Shown piece by piece: positions 25,398 through 33,522 of a DNA stretch of 43,833 nt; position 1 is the first letter of the stretch, and every line of letters starts with the position of its first letter. The DNA is from an uncultured Micromonospora sp. (GTDB taxonomy: Bacteria; Actinomycetota; Actinomycetes; Mycobacteriales; Micromonosporaceae), in assembly GCA_937951935.1 (NCBI GenBank), contig CALGAM010000095.1:1-43833 (forward strand), given 5' to 3'. Position numbers and translations under genes: made by a program. Below the pieces are notes generated by a model. It saw nothing but the letters and a program-made list of their open reading frames with translations, was not told where the DNA came from and made no database searches.

Positions 25398-26144
25398 ATG
25401 AGCACGTCTGCCGACGGCGACGGACGACCGGACAACGGCGGCTACGACGACCTGCCCGACCTGCCCGACGACTGGGGCCCGGTGGTGATCCCCGACGATC
25501 CCGCCGAACTGGCCGCCGAGGCCGCTCAGGTACGTCGTGAGCTCCGCCGCCGGGCACGGCGGGACGCCTGGCGGCGACGTCTCGGGCTGAGCCCGACCGC
25601 CACCGGCCCGGCGCCGCTGCGGCTCGCGCTGTGGATCGTGTCGATCGGCGCCATCGTCACCCTGGTCAGTCTCTTCGCCATCACCTGGCCCGGCCAGCGC
25701 TCCGCGCCCACCGCCAGGGCGACCACGCCCCGCTCCTCCGGCAGCACCCTGCCCGCCCTGGAGCTGCTCGGCGAGGACGGCCGGCTGGTCCCGCTGCGCA
25801 GCCTGCTGCCCGCCATGATCATCATTTCCGATGGCTGCACCTGCGCCGAGGAGCTCGACGCGGCCCGCCGGGCCGCTCCGCCCGAGGTGACCGTGGTGAT
25901 GGTCCGCACCCGCCAGAGCACGCCCGGCACCGGGCCGACGACCGCCCCGGGCGAGGGCCCACGCACGCGCACCCTCACCGACCCCGCCGCCGAACTGCGG
26001 ACCTCACTGCGCCTGACCACGCCACCGGACGCCGCGAGCGCCCTGCTGGTGAGCCGGTCCGGCGAGATCATCCGGACCGTGCTGGAACTCACCCCGGCCG
26101 TGGACTACCGGGCCGACCTGGCGAGGCTGGCCACGGCAGGCTGA
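25398..26144 (+). CDS. Membrane-anchored protein with CxC motif, possible thioredoxin-like fold
   Basis: The protein has 248 residues. A cytosolic acidic/arginine-rich part (1-73) precedes one membrane helix at about 76-97 (LALWIVSIGAIVTLVSLFAI). The outer domain starts LPALELLGEDGRLVPLRSLL and then MIIISDGCTCAEELDAARRA, with Cys147 and Cys149. The strand-then-CxC-helix order resembles thioredoxin/peroxiredoxin-like folds, though a CxxC is normal there. Later strands VTVVMVRTR and ASALLVSRSGEIIRTVL would fit. A surface redox or metal-handling role is possible but unproven. AGGGGG lies about 10 nt before the ATG. It overlaps the convergent gene at 26089-26688 by 56 bp. Confidence 0.75.
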   Translation: MSTSADGDGRPDNGGYDDLPDLPDDWGPVVIPDDPAELAAEAAQVRRELRRRARRDAWRRRLGLSPTATGPAPLRLALWIVSIGAIVTLVSLFAITWPGQRSAPTARATTPRSSGSTLPALELLGEDGRLVPLRSLLPAMIIISDGCTCAEELDAARRAAPPEVTVVMVRTRQSTPGTGPTTAPGEGPRTRTLTDPAAELRTSLRLTTPPDAASALLVSRSGEIIRTVLELTPAVDYRADLARLATAG

Positions 26145-26688
26145 CGATCGCCGTCGACCCGGGCAACCCGGATCCCGCCGCCCTGGCCGGCCCGGACGCG
26201 GTCGCCCCGGTGCGCAGCGCGACGATCTGGGCCGCCACCTCGACCGGCCGGCGGTCCAACCGCCGCACCACGACGCCCACTCGGTCACCGGTGGCCACAA
26301 CCAGGATGGTGCGGAGCTTTGTCGGACAATCCGCCACCTGTGCGAAGCCCCGCCCGGTGGCCTGCAACCGGACCTGCACCCGGCCCCGCCCGGAACAGAG
26401 GTACTGCACCAGGTAGCGGTGACCGGGGCGGCTGGGCGCCGTCCAGTAGACGACCCAGCGCCCCTCCAGCGCCGTCGCCTCCCGCCAGGTGACGCCGGGA
26501 AGCCGGGGCAGAAGCAGGCCGACCGCGGGACGCCCGCCGACCGCGCCCGCGCCGCCGCCGAGACCACCCCGCCAGAGCGCCCCGGCGGGCCGAGACGCCG
26601 GCGCCGGTTCGGCCGCCGACCGGGCCCACCACCAGCCGCCGGTCCCGACGGCCAGCACGGCGGCCATCGTCAGCGCGAGCCTGCGCAT
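26089..26688 (-). CDS. Secreted or membrane-anchored protein of unknown function
   Basis: The protein has 199 residues. An N-terminal signal or anchor (MRRLALTMAAVLAVGTGGWWW) precedes a Gly/Ala-rich stretch and a compact domain: GVTWREATALEGRWVVYWTA, GHRYLVQYLCSGRGRVQVRL, GFAQVADCPTKLRTILVVA and RVGVVVRRLDRRPVEV. Two cysteines (LCSG and DCPT) could form a disulfide. The domain looks like a beta-sandwich sensing domain, but I know no named match. AAGGGGGA lies just upstream of the ATG. The start is 31 bp after the type III PKS stop on the same strand, so it is probably co-transcribed with the PKS. Confidence 0.75.
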   Translation of the reverse strand: MRRLALTMAAVLAVGTGGWWWARSAAEPAPASRPAGALWRGGLGGGAGAVGGRPAVGLLLPRLPGVTWREATALEGRWVVYWTAPSRPGHRYLVQYLCSGRGRVQVRLQATGRGFAQVADCPTKLRTILVVATGDRVGVVVRRLDRRPVEVAAQIVALRTGATASGPARAAGSGLPGSTAIVSLPWPASPGRPGSPRPG

Positions 26689-26719
26689 CCCGTCCCCCTT
26701 CCGCCGCGCGGCGGCCGTC

Positions 26720-27826
26720 TCACCCGGCCGTCCGGCCGCCGACCGGCCCACCCACCCCCGGAAGCCGGTCCAGCAGCGCCGCGTACAGGGTCAGTCCCGG
26801 TCCGAAGGCGAGCATCACCACGGTACGGGGCGCGGCGGAACGCCAGAGCCGATCGAGGATCAACAGCGAGGTCGGCGACGAGCAGTTCCCGTGCTCGTCG
26901 AGGATCGCCCGGGACGCTGCCAACGCCTCCGGGGGCAGGCCGAGCTCCTCCTCCACCACGTCCAGGATCCGGGGTCCGCCCGGATGTACCGCCCAACCGT
27001 CCACCTCGGAGATCTGCCGACCGTTGCGGGCCAGCAGTCCGTTGACCAGGCCCGTCACGTGCAGCGCCAGCACCTGCGGCACCTTCGGCGACAGCCCCAT
27101 CCGGAACCCGGTGTCGGTCAGCTCCCAGGTCATGTGGTCCGCCGTCGAGGTGTCCGTCACCGCGGTCACCTCGCGGACGGCGTACCCGGGGCGGTCGCCG
27201 GGGACGACCACGACGGCGACGGCGGCGTCGGAGAACAGCGCGTGCGAGATGATCTGCTGGGTGTCCATCCGGGCCGACGCGGGCTGCAGGTGCAGGCTGG
27301 TCAGCTCCGCGCACAGCAGCAGCGCCGGACGACCCCGGGCCGCCACGAAGTCGGTGGCGGCGCCGAGCCCGGGAAGGGCCGCGTAGCAGCCCATGTGACC
27401 GACGAACATCCGCTGGGTGTCCGGGGCCATCCCCATGTCCCGGGCCAGCAGGATGTCCAGCCCGGGCGTCGCGTACCCGGTGCACGAGCAGACCACGAAG
27501 AGGCCGACGTCCCCGGCCCGCAGCCCGGCGTCGGTCAGCGCCCGTTCGACCGCCTCCTTGCCCAGCGGCAGCGCCTCGATCTGGTAGCGCCGCATCCGGC
27601 GCTCGGTCGGCCACTCCGAGACGTCCTCAAGTAACGGATTAACCGCCGCCTGCCGCCGGCTGACCCCCGCGTTCAGGAATATCCGGTGCGCGAGTGTCCG
27701 GGTCGGCCCGGAGAAGTGCCGGGCGAAGAAGCCCTCCCACAGCTCGTCCTGACCGCACCCGGGAGGCAGCGCCACCCCCACCCCGGCGATCACCCCGGTC
27801 CCGTGGCCACCGTCACCGCTGCCCAT
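26720..27826 (-). CDS. Type III polyketide synthase (chalcone/stilbene synthase family)
   Basis: This homodimeric ketosynthase extends an acyl-CoA starter with malonyl-type units without an acyl carrier. The protein has 368 residues. The catalytic triad is visible: Cys147 (FVGHMGCYAALPGL), His281 (WAVHPGGPRILD) and Asn314 (DEHGNCSSPTS). SCTGYATPGLD and the C-terminal LAFGPGLTLYAALL are family motifs. The ATG has GGAGGG about 6 nt upstream. Codon 65 is TTA (27634-27632), rare in this GC-rich genome and suggestive of bldA-type control. Neighbouring flavoprotein, UbiG-like methyltransferase and UbiA prenyltransferase suggest an alkylresorcinol/hydroquinone type product, as described for Actinoplanes. 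The starter and chain length cannot be told by eye. Confidence 0.93.
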   Translation of the reverse strand: MGSGDGGHGTGVIAGVGVALPPGCGQDELWEGFFARHFSGPTRTLAHRIFLNAGVSRRQAAVNPLLEDVSEWPTERRMRRYQIEALPLGKEAVERALTDAGLRAGDVGLFVVCSCTGYATPGLDILLARDMGMAPDTQRMFVGHMGCYAALPGLGAATDFVAARGRPALLLCAELTSLHLQPASARMDTQQIISHALFSDAAVAVVVVPGDRPGYAVREVTAVTDTSTADHMTWELTDTGFRMGLSPKVPQVLALHVTGLVNGLLARNGRQISEVDGWAVHPGGPRILDVVEEELGLPPEALAASRAILDEHGNCSSPTSLLILDRLWRSAAPRTVVMLAFGPGLTLYAALLDRLPGVGGPVGGRTAG

Positions 27827-28029
27827 GCCCACCCTCCGATCGCGACCGCGCGCCAGCTCGCCGGCCCCACCGAGCCCAACCCCGCAACGCGACCGGGGGA
27901 CTCGCGGGCACCTCGTACCCGTCACCGGGCCCGCGACGCCCGCCCGCCGCGCGCACACCGTGACCCCATCGACAAGCGTCGCACCCGGCGGTCGGATGCG
28001 ACACCCGCTTCACCGGGCGCGGCCCGCGC

Positions 28030-29199
28030 TCACCACCGGGGCGTCGCCGCGTCCCGGTCCGGGTCGCCGCCGAGCGCCGCCACGCCCAGCCAGTCCGCGC
28101 AGACATCCGACGTCGCCGGGTGCAGCGAGCCGCACCTCGCATCCCGGTAGAGCCGCTCCAGCGGATGCCCCCGGCGGGTCGCCGACGTGCCGGCCGCCTC
28201 CACCATCGACGCCGCCACCTCGGCCGCGGTCGTGCCGGCGAGCAGCTTGGCCCGCCACACCCACCGGTTCGTCTCCGGGTCACCGGGCGCCTCGTCGACC
28301 CGGCGCGCCGCCTCCGCCACCGTCAGCCCGGCCGCGGCGACGGCCGCGTCCGCCCGCCCCACCCGGGCCCGGACCGCCGGCAGCCCGTCCAGCCCACGGG
28401 CGGTCAGGTGCTCCACCGCGGCGTCGATCGCCGCGCGGGCCACCCCGACGTACACCGCCGCGTAACTTGCCACCAGCCAGTGCGGCAGCAGCTGCGCGAC
28501 CACCAGCGCCAGCCCTTCCACCCCACCGAGCAGCCGGTCGGCCGGCACCACCACGTCCAGGTGCAGGTCGTGGGAGGCGGTGGCCCGCATTCCGAGAGAG
28601 TCCCAGGTCTGCTCCACCCGCAGCCCGTCCGAGGTGGCCGGCACCAGGAACTGCGAGACCACCGACGGGTCGGCGGCACTGCGGGCCGCGACAAGGTACG
28701 CGTCCGCGTACCCCGCGCCGGAGCAGAAGGTCTTCACCCCCGTGATCCGGTAGCCCCCGTCCACCGGTTCGTACGTCGTGGTCAACCGCGACAGCCGCGA
28801 ACCGACGCCCCGCTCGCTCATGGCCACGGCGTACCAGGCCCCGGCCGCCGCCTCGGCGAGCAACCGGTCCCGGGCGGCCAGCGCCGTGTCCGGTACGCCG
28901 AGTGCCTCCGCCAGCTCCTTGGTGAGTGCGCCGAGCGCCCCGGTCACCGAGGCGTGCATGTTGAACACCAGAGCCGTCGCCCCGTTGCCCCGGGCCAGCT
29001 CGGTGGCGACCGCCGCGTACCCGGCGAAACTGGCCCCGAGCCCGCCCAGCTCGGACGGGACCATCAGGCCGAGGAGCCCGGCGTCCCGCAGATCGGCGAA
29101 ATCCTCCACCGGGAAGCTCCCGTCGCGGTCGTACCCGGCCGCCCGGGCCGCCAGGCGCGGCACCAACCGGCGCGCCGCCGCCAGCGCGTCCACCGTCAT
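28030..29199 (-). CDS. Acyl-CoA dehydrogenase-fold flavoprotein, possibly a flavin monooxygenase
   Basis: The protein has 389 residues with the three ACAD domains. N-terminal helices include FADLRDAGLLGLMVPSELGG; the middle beta domain has YAVAMSERGVGS, GYRITGVKTFCSGAGYADA and WDSLGMRATASHDL. The C-terminal helical bundle ends RDARCGSLHPATSDVCADWLG. There, LHPATS aligns with the IYEGTS segment of medium-chain ACADs, so the usual catalytic Glu is replaced by Pro. That argues against simple acyl-CoA oxidation by the canonical mechanism. ACAD-fold group D monooxygenases hydroxylate aromatics, which would suit a type III PKS product. GGGAGGGGGA lies just before the ATG. It lies 45 bp downstream of the methyltransferase gene and 203 bp upstream of the PKS. 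Confidence 0.85.
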   Translation of the reverse strand: MTVDALAAARRLVPRLAARAAGYDRDGSFPVEDFADLRDAGLLGLMVPSELGGLGASFAGYAAVATELARGNGATALVFNMHASVTGALGALTKELAEALGVPDTALAARDRLLAEAAAGAWYAVAMSERGVGSRLSRLTTTYEPVDGGYRITGVKTFCSGAGYADAYLVAARSAADPSVVSQFLVPATSDGLRVEQTWDSLGMRATASHDLHLDVVVPADRLLGGVEGLALVVAQLLPHWLVASYAAVYVGVARAAIDAAVEHLTARGLDGLPAVRARVGRADAAVAAAGLTVAEAARRVDEAPGDPETNRWVWRAKLLAGTTAAEVAASMVEAAGTSATRRGHPLERLYRDARCGSLHPATSDVCADWLGVAALGGDPDRDAATPRW

Positions 29200-29244
29200 C
29201 TGTCCCCCTCCCGCACCGGCCGGCTCACCCGCCGGGCCGCCGCA

Positions 29245-30066
29245 CTAGCGCTCCTTGACTCCCCACCCCTGGTAGAGCACCGCCGCCGACCAGGTCGGCA
29301 CGATCCGCGGCGCGTCGCCGGGGTCGTCCCCCGTCCGCGCCGCGCGGCGCACCGCCCGGCGGACCAGCCAGCGGACCAGCCCCCGGGCCGCCGGCCGGAC
29401 ACCCCGGACCCGCAGGGTGATGCCGAACCGGCCGCACTCACGGACCAACGCGCGGGCGTCGACGAACAGCCGCGGGTCGTGGATCCCCCGGGGCACCCCC
29501 GGCAGGCGCTCGGCCAGCCGTACCGCCACCAGGCGGCTCAGCGCGGTCGCGTTCAGCGTGTCGAGCACCAGCAGGCCGCCGGGGCGGAGAATCCGGGCCG
29601 CCTCGGCCACCACCCGAGGCCACCCGGGTACGTGTTCGAGGATCTCGCCCGCGGCGACCACGTCGGCGCTGCCGTCCGCCAGCGGCACGGCGGCGACGTC
29701 GGCCTGGACCGGACGCACCCCGTGCGTGGCGGCCTGCACCAGGGCGGACCGCACCAGGTCGACCCCGACGTGGCGGTAACCCCGGTCCGCCACCCAGGGC
29801 GCGAGCAGACCCGCCCCGCAGCCGAGGTCGGCCAGGACCGCCCCGGGTCGGCGGGCCGGCGGGATCAGCTCGGCCCGGGCCCGGGCCAGCCAGTGCAGCA
29901 TCGCGAACGCGCCATCCGGGTCCCACCACTCGTCGGCCAGGTCGTCGTACTGCCGGGGGTCGTTGCGCGACAACCCCCGGCGGGGCCGCGGGCCACCCCC
30001 GGCAGCCCCGGCGCGGGCAGCCGAGGGCGCGGACTCCGCCACCTTCCCGGCCTGGTCGTCGCGCAT
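29245..30066 (-). CDS. UbiG-like SAM-dependent O-methyltransferase
   Basis: The protein has 273 residues. A UbiG-like N-terminal signature (QYDDLADEWWDPDGAFAMLHWL, residues 40-61) precedes motif I VLADLGCGAGLLAP (77-90), acidic GVDLV, then AAGEILEHVPGW and LRPGGLLVLDTL. UbiG enzymes methylate hydroxyl groups on quinone precursors, so O-methylation of the resorcinol or hydroquinone made by this locus is the likely role. The start is the ATG at 30066; the first 35 residues are Ala/Gly/Arg-rich and poorly conserved in character. It is first in an operon with the flavoprotein gene and divergent from the UbiA gene across 46 bp that contains a palindrome. Confidence 0.9.
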   Translation of the reverse strand: MRDDQAGKVAESAPSAARAGAAGGGPRPRRGLSRNDPRQYDDLADEWWDPDGAFAMLHWLARARAELIPPARRPGAVLADLGCGAGLLAPWVADRGYRHVGVDLVRSALVQAATHGVRPVQADVAAVPLADGSADVVAAGEILEHVPGWPRVVAEAARILRPGGLLVLDTLNATALSRLVAVRLAERLPGVPRGIHDPRLFVDARALVRECGRFGITLRVRGVRPAARGLVRWLVRRAVRRAARTGDDPGDAPRIVPTWSAAVLYQGWGVKER

Positions 30067-30088
30067 GACACCGAGCCTGGCACGACCG

Positions 30089-30101
30089 GGTGGTAACCAC
30101 C
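30089..30101. promoter_or_regulatory. 13-bp palindrome between methyltransferase and UbiA genes
   Basis: GGTGGT-A-ACCACC is perfectly symmetric and lies in the only shared control region of the type III PKS locus, 23 bp from the methyltransferase start and 12 bp from the prenyltransferase start. It is a candidate operator, or the site where the divergent transcripts are balanced. Confidence 0.45.
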
Positions 30102-30112
30102 AGACTTCCCAT

Positions 30113-30952
30113 ATGTCGCAAGTGGTGTTAGGGCTGGTCCGGGCATGCCACCCGGAGCCGGCGGTCGCGGTGACCACCGTCGCCGCCCTGCTCGCCTGGG
30201 GTGTCGGCCACCCACCCGCCGGGATCGCCGCGGTAGCCCTCACCGTGCTCGCCAGCCAACTCGCCATCGGCTGGATCAACGACCGCCTCGACGCCGACCG
30301 CGACAGCGCCGTCGGCCGGCGGGACAAGCCGATCGCCACCGGCCAGCTCGGTCGCCGTACCGCCACCGTCGCCGGGGTGCTGGCCGCCGTGGTCACCCCG
30401 CTGCCGGCGTTCGCCCTCCACCCGGCCGCCGCGCTCTGGGCGACCGTCGCGCTGGTATCGGCGCTGCTCTACAACTGGCCGCTGAAGTCGACCGTGGCCT
30501 CCGTGCTGCCGTACGCGGTCTCGTTCGGGGCACTGCCGGCGTTCGTCGTCCTCGCGCTGCCCGGCGCGCCGGCCCCACCGGCCTGGCTGGTCGCCGCGGG
30601 CGCGCTGCTCGGGGCCGGGGCGCACTTCGCGAACGTCCTGCCGGACCTGGCCGACGACGCCCGGACCGGGATCCGGGGGCTACCACACCGCCTGGGGCCG
30701 ACCGGCACCCGGGCGGCGGCGGTCGGGCTGCTCCTGGCCGCGACCGCGACACTGGTGCTCGGGCCGCCCGGACCACCGTCCTGGACCGGGCTCGCGGCGA
30801 TCACGGTCGCCGCCGTGGTGCCGCCCGTCGTCTGGTACGCCAGCCGGGCCGCCCGCCCCCGGGCCGGACGCCCGGTCGCGGTCTTCCGGGCCGTGATGCT
30901 GGTCGCCCTCCTCGATGTCGTCCTGCTGGTGACGAACGGTCGGCTCGGGTGA
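30113..30952 (+). CDS. UbiA-family prenyltransferase
   Basis: This integral membrane enzyme of 279 residues transfers a prenyl chain to an aromatic acceptor. The first Asp-rich motif is NDRLDADRD (residues 56-64) and the second is DLADDARTGIRGLPHRLG (around 180-200). About eight hydrophobic helices are visible, for example VTTVAALLAWGV, TVALVSALLYNW and AFVVLALPGA. The ATG at 30113 lacks a clear Shine-Dalgarno site. Codon 6 is TTA (30128-30130). The gene is divergent from the methyltransferase-flavoprotein-PKS genes and probably prenylates their product. A menaquinone or heme A role is less likely from context. Confidence 0.9.
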   Translation: MSQVVLGLVRACHPEPAVAVTTVAALLAWGVGHPPAGIAAVALTVLASQLAIGWINDRLDADRDSAVGRRDKPIATGQLGRRTATVAGVLAAVVTPLPAFALHPAAALWATVALVSALLYNWPLKSTVASVLPYAVSFGALPAFVVLALPGAPAPPAWLVAAGALLGAGAHFANVLPDLADDARTGIRGLPHRLGPTGTRAAAVGLLLAATATLVLGPPGPPSWTGLAAITVAAVVPPVVWYASRAARPRAGRPVAVFRAVMLVALLDVVLLVTNGRLG

Positions 30953-31106
30953 CCGCGCCGTCGTGACCGGCCGGATACCGGGTCCGCGTACGGTGGCCGA
31001 TCACGGCCCACTACCCTGGAGCCTGTCAGGCCGGGGCGGACGCGTGCCGCAGGAGCGCCGCCGTCGGCGACCGCGACATGCGACCGGAACGCGACGAGGA
31101 GGACCA

Positions 31107-31817
31107 GTGACCGGGTCGTTCAGGAGGGTTTGGCGCGCCACCGCGGTGCTGGCCGGTCCGGCGGTCGCCACCACCCTGTTGCTCTCCGGATGCGGCGCCG
31201 GCCACTACGCCGAGACCAGCGTGCGGGTTCCCACCAGCGTGGGCACCAACGCCGAGTCGGCGGACAACCTCTTCAAGGTCCGGAACCTCTCGATCGACTA
31301 CCTCGACACCACCGGGTACCCGGCCGGCGGCGACGCCCCGGTGACCGTCGCCCTCTACAACGACTCCAACCGAGACGTGACGGTCCGGGTCAGCAGCCCG
31401 AACGCCCGTGTGGTGACACTCGTCGACGCCGCCTCGGCGAGCCCGTCGCCGACCGCCAGTGCGCTCCCCACCGCCCCGGAGGGGTCGCCGTCGGCGACGC
31501 CCGGCACGGAAACCGAGAACTCGTCACCGGGCGCCTCACCGACCGAGACGCCCTCGCCGAGCCCCACCGCGGCACCCGAGGTGCCCGCCGAGATCCGGAT
31601 CCCGGCCGGGCAGTTCGTCATCCTGAGCCGGGCCCAGGGCACCTGGCTGCAGCTCACCGGGCTGACCGCGGCGGTTCCCCCGGGCTCGTCCGTGCCGGTG
31701 ACCTTCGACTTCGAGGGCACCCGGGTCGACGTCGGGGCTCCGGTGGCGGTGCCGCTGTCGCCGGCCCCGGCCGGCAGCCCGCTGAACGACGGGCTGCACG
31801 GCAGCGAGGACGACTGA
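31107..31817 (+). CDS. LpqE-like lipoprotein
   Basis: The protein has 236 residues. A type II signal peptide ends in lipobox LLSGC with Cys29. The mature part has a beta-rich domain (FKVRNLSIDYLDTTGYPAGG, PVTVALYNDSNRDVTVRV), a Ser/Pro/Thr-rich insert of about 65 residues (SASPSPTASALPTAPEG), and closing strands (EIRIPAGQFVILSRAQGT, VPVTFDFEGTRVDVGAPV). This layout recalls copper-chaperone-like PCuAC domains split by an insert. Position just before radA and disA matches lpqE of M. tuberculosis. AGGAGGA lies 5 nt before the GTG start. It should be anchored on the outer face of the membrane; function is unknown. Confidence 0.82.
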   Translation: MTGSFRRVWRATAVLAGPAVATTLLLSGCGAGHYAETSVRVPTSVGTNAESADNLFKVRNLSIDYLDTTGYPAGGDAPVTVALYNDSNRDVTVRVSSPNARVVTLVDAASASPSPTASALPTAPEGSPSATPGTETENSSPGASPTETPSPSPTAAPEVPAEIRIPAGQFVILSRAQGTWLQLTGLTAAVPPGSSVPVTFDFEGTRVDVGAPVAVPLSPAPAGSPLNDGLHGSEDD

Positions 31818-31903
31818 GCCGGCGATCAGAGCCACGACGCGCCCGGCCCGGCTCGCCGCGGGGCGGGGCACGCCGCGTCGTACGGGTTGGTTAGCGTGCT
31901 GGG

Positions 31904-33352
31904 GTGACCAGCCGAGCGACCTCGCGTTCCGCCCTCGGTCGCGGCCGGAGCACCGCCCGCGACCCCCGGCCCGCCTACGAGTGCGATGCCTGCGGCTACC
32001 AGCCGCCGAAGTGGGTCGGGCGCTGCCCGGAGTGTGGTGAGTGGGGCTCCGTCGTCGAGTCCACGCTCACCGGGCCGACCGTGTCGGGCCGGGTGGTGAG
32101 CTCCCGTGTGCCGGCCGAGCCGGCCCGTCCGATCGCCACGATCAGCGCCGCCCCGGCCCGGGCGCGACCGACCGGGGTTCCCGAGCTGGACCGGGTGCTC
32201 GGCGGGGGCCTGGTCCCCGGAGCGGTGGTGCTGCTCGCCGGGGAGCCGGGTGTCGGCAAGTCGACCCTGCTGCTCGACGTCGCCCAGCAGTGGGCCGCCA
32301 ACGCCGGCTCCCCGTCCCTCGTGGTCAGCGGCGAGGAGTCGGTGAGCCAGGTCCGGCTCCGGGCCGAACGGATGGGGACCCTGCACGAGCGGCTCTACCT
32401 GGCCGCCGAGAACGACCTCGGCGCCGTCCTCGGCCACCTGGACGCGGTCAGGCCGGGTCTGCTGGTGCTCGACTCCGTGCAGACCGTCTCCATCGCCGGC
32501 GCCGAGGGGGTGCCCGGTGGTGTCACCCAGGTCCGGGCGGTGACGGCGGCGCTGGTCTCGGTGGCCAAGGAGCGGGGCATCGCGACCGTGCTGGTCGGCC
32601 ACGTCACCAAGGACGGCCAGGTCGCCGGCCCACGGGTGCTGGAACACCTGGTCGACGTGGTACTGCACTTCGAGGGCGACCGGCACTCGTCGCTGCGGAT
32701 GATCCGGGGCGTGAAGAACCGCTTCGGCACCGCCGACGAGGTGGGGTGCTTCGAGATGCACGAGGGTGGGATCACCAGCCTCGCGGACCCGTCCGGGCTC
32801 TTCCTGACCCGGTCTGCCGACCCGGTCCCGGGCACGTGCGTCACGGTGGCGATGGAGGGGCGACGGGCGCTGGTCACCGAGGTGCAGGCGCTGATCGGCG
32901 CCACCGTCGCCGGCTCACCCCGGCGGACCGTCTCCGGGCTGGACAGCGCCCGGCTGGCGATGGTGCTCGCGGTGCTGCAGCGGCGCACCGAGCGGCTGAC
33001 GCTGCACGACCGGGAGGTCTTCGCCGCCACCGTCGGCGGGATTCGGGTGGTCGAGCCGGCCGCCGACCTGGCGATGGCGCTCGCGGTCGCCTCCGGCGGG
33101 CTGAACCTCGCCATCGCGCCCGACCTGGTGGCGATCGGCGAGGTGGGGCTGACCGGCGAGGTACGCCGGGTGTCGGCGGTGCCACGGCGCCTCGCCGAGG
33201 CGGCCCGGCTGGGCTTCCGGTACGCGCTGGTGCCGGCCGGCTGCGGGCCGGAAGCCAGCGGGGTGACCCCCGAGAACATGCGGGTGATGGAAGTCACGGA
33301 CGTCCGATCGGCGCTCCAGTGCGTCGCTCGGGTGTCGGCCGAGCAACCGTAA
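31904..33352 (+). CDS. radA: DNA repair protein RadA
   Basis: RadA is a RecA-like ATPase that promotes branch migration in recombinational repair. The protein has 482 residues. A C4 zinc finger (Cys27, Cys30, Cys41, Cys44; ECDACGYQPPKWVGRCPECG) precedes the ATPase with Walker A AGEPGVGKSTLLL (112-124). The RadA-specific KNRFG motif lies near 269-273. The C-terminal Lon-protease-like domain includes GGLNLAIAPDLVAIGEVGL. The GTG at 31904 follows TAGCGT by 6 nt and has no Shine-Dalgarno site, so it is leaderless. It lies upstream of disA on the same strand; c-di-AMP and RadA are functionally linked in other bacteria. Confidence 0.98.
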   Translation: MTSRATSRSALGRGRSTARDPRPAYECDACGYQPPKWVGRCPECGEWGSVVESTLTGPTVSGRVVSSRVPAEPARPIATISAAPARARPTGVPELDRVLGGGLVPGAVVLLAGEPGVGKSTLLLDVAQQWAANAGSPSLVVSGEESVSQVRLRAERMGTLHERLYLAAENDLGAVLGHLDAVRPGLLVLDSVQTVSIAGAEGVPGGVTQVRAVTAALVSVAKERGIATVLVGHVTKDGQVAGPRVLEHLVDVVLHFEGDRHSSLRMIRGVKNRFGTADEVGCFEMHEGGITSLADPSGLFLTRSADPVPGTCVTVAMEGRRALVTEVQALIGATVAGSPRRTVSGLDSARLAMVLAVLQRRTERLTLHDREVFAATVGGIRVVEPAADLAMALAVASGGLNLAIAPDLVAIGEVGLTGEVRRVSAVPRRLAEAARLGFRYALVPAGCGPEASGVTPENMRVMEVTDVRSALQCVARVSAEQP

Positions 33353-33398
33353 GGTCACTACAGGTGTTCGACCGTCCGCCGTACCATGCTCACACCCC

Positions 33399-33420
33399 CC
33401 ACGCTGGCCGGTCAGCGTGG
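33399..33420 (+). terminator. Hairpin after radA
   Basis: CCACGCTG-GCCGGT-CAGCGTGG is a perfect 8-bp stem, 46 bp after the radA stop, without a T-run. It may end radA transcription ahead of the separate disA promoter. Confidence 0.45.
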
Positions 33421-33522
33421 CACGGCAGGCTATGACAAGAGCCGCGACCAAGTACAGACTGGACCATCATCGCCGATGCCACTCGGGATACCGAGAACAC
33501 ACGCGACGGGAGGAACCGGCAC

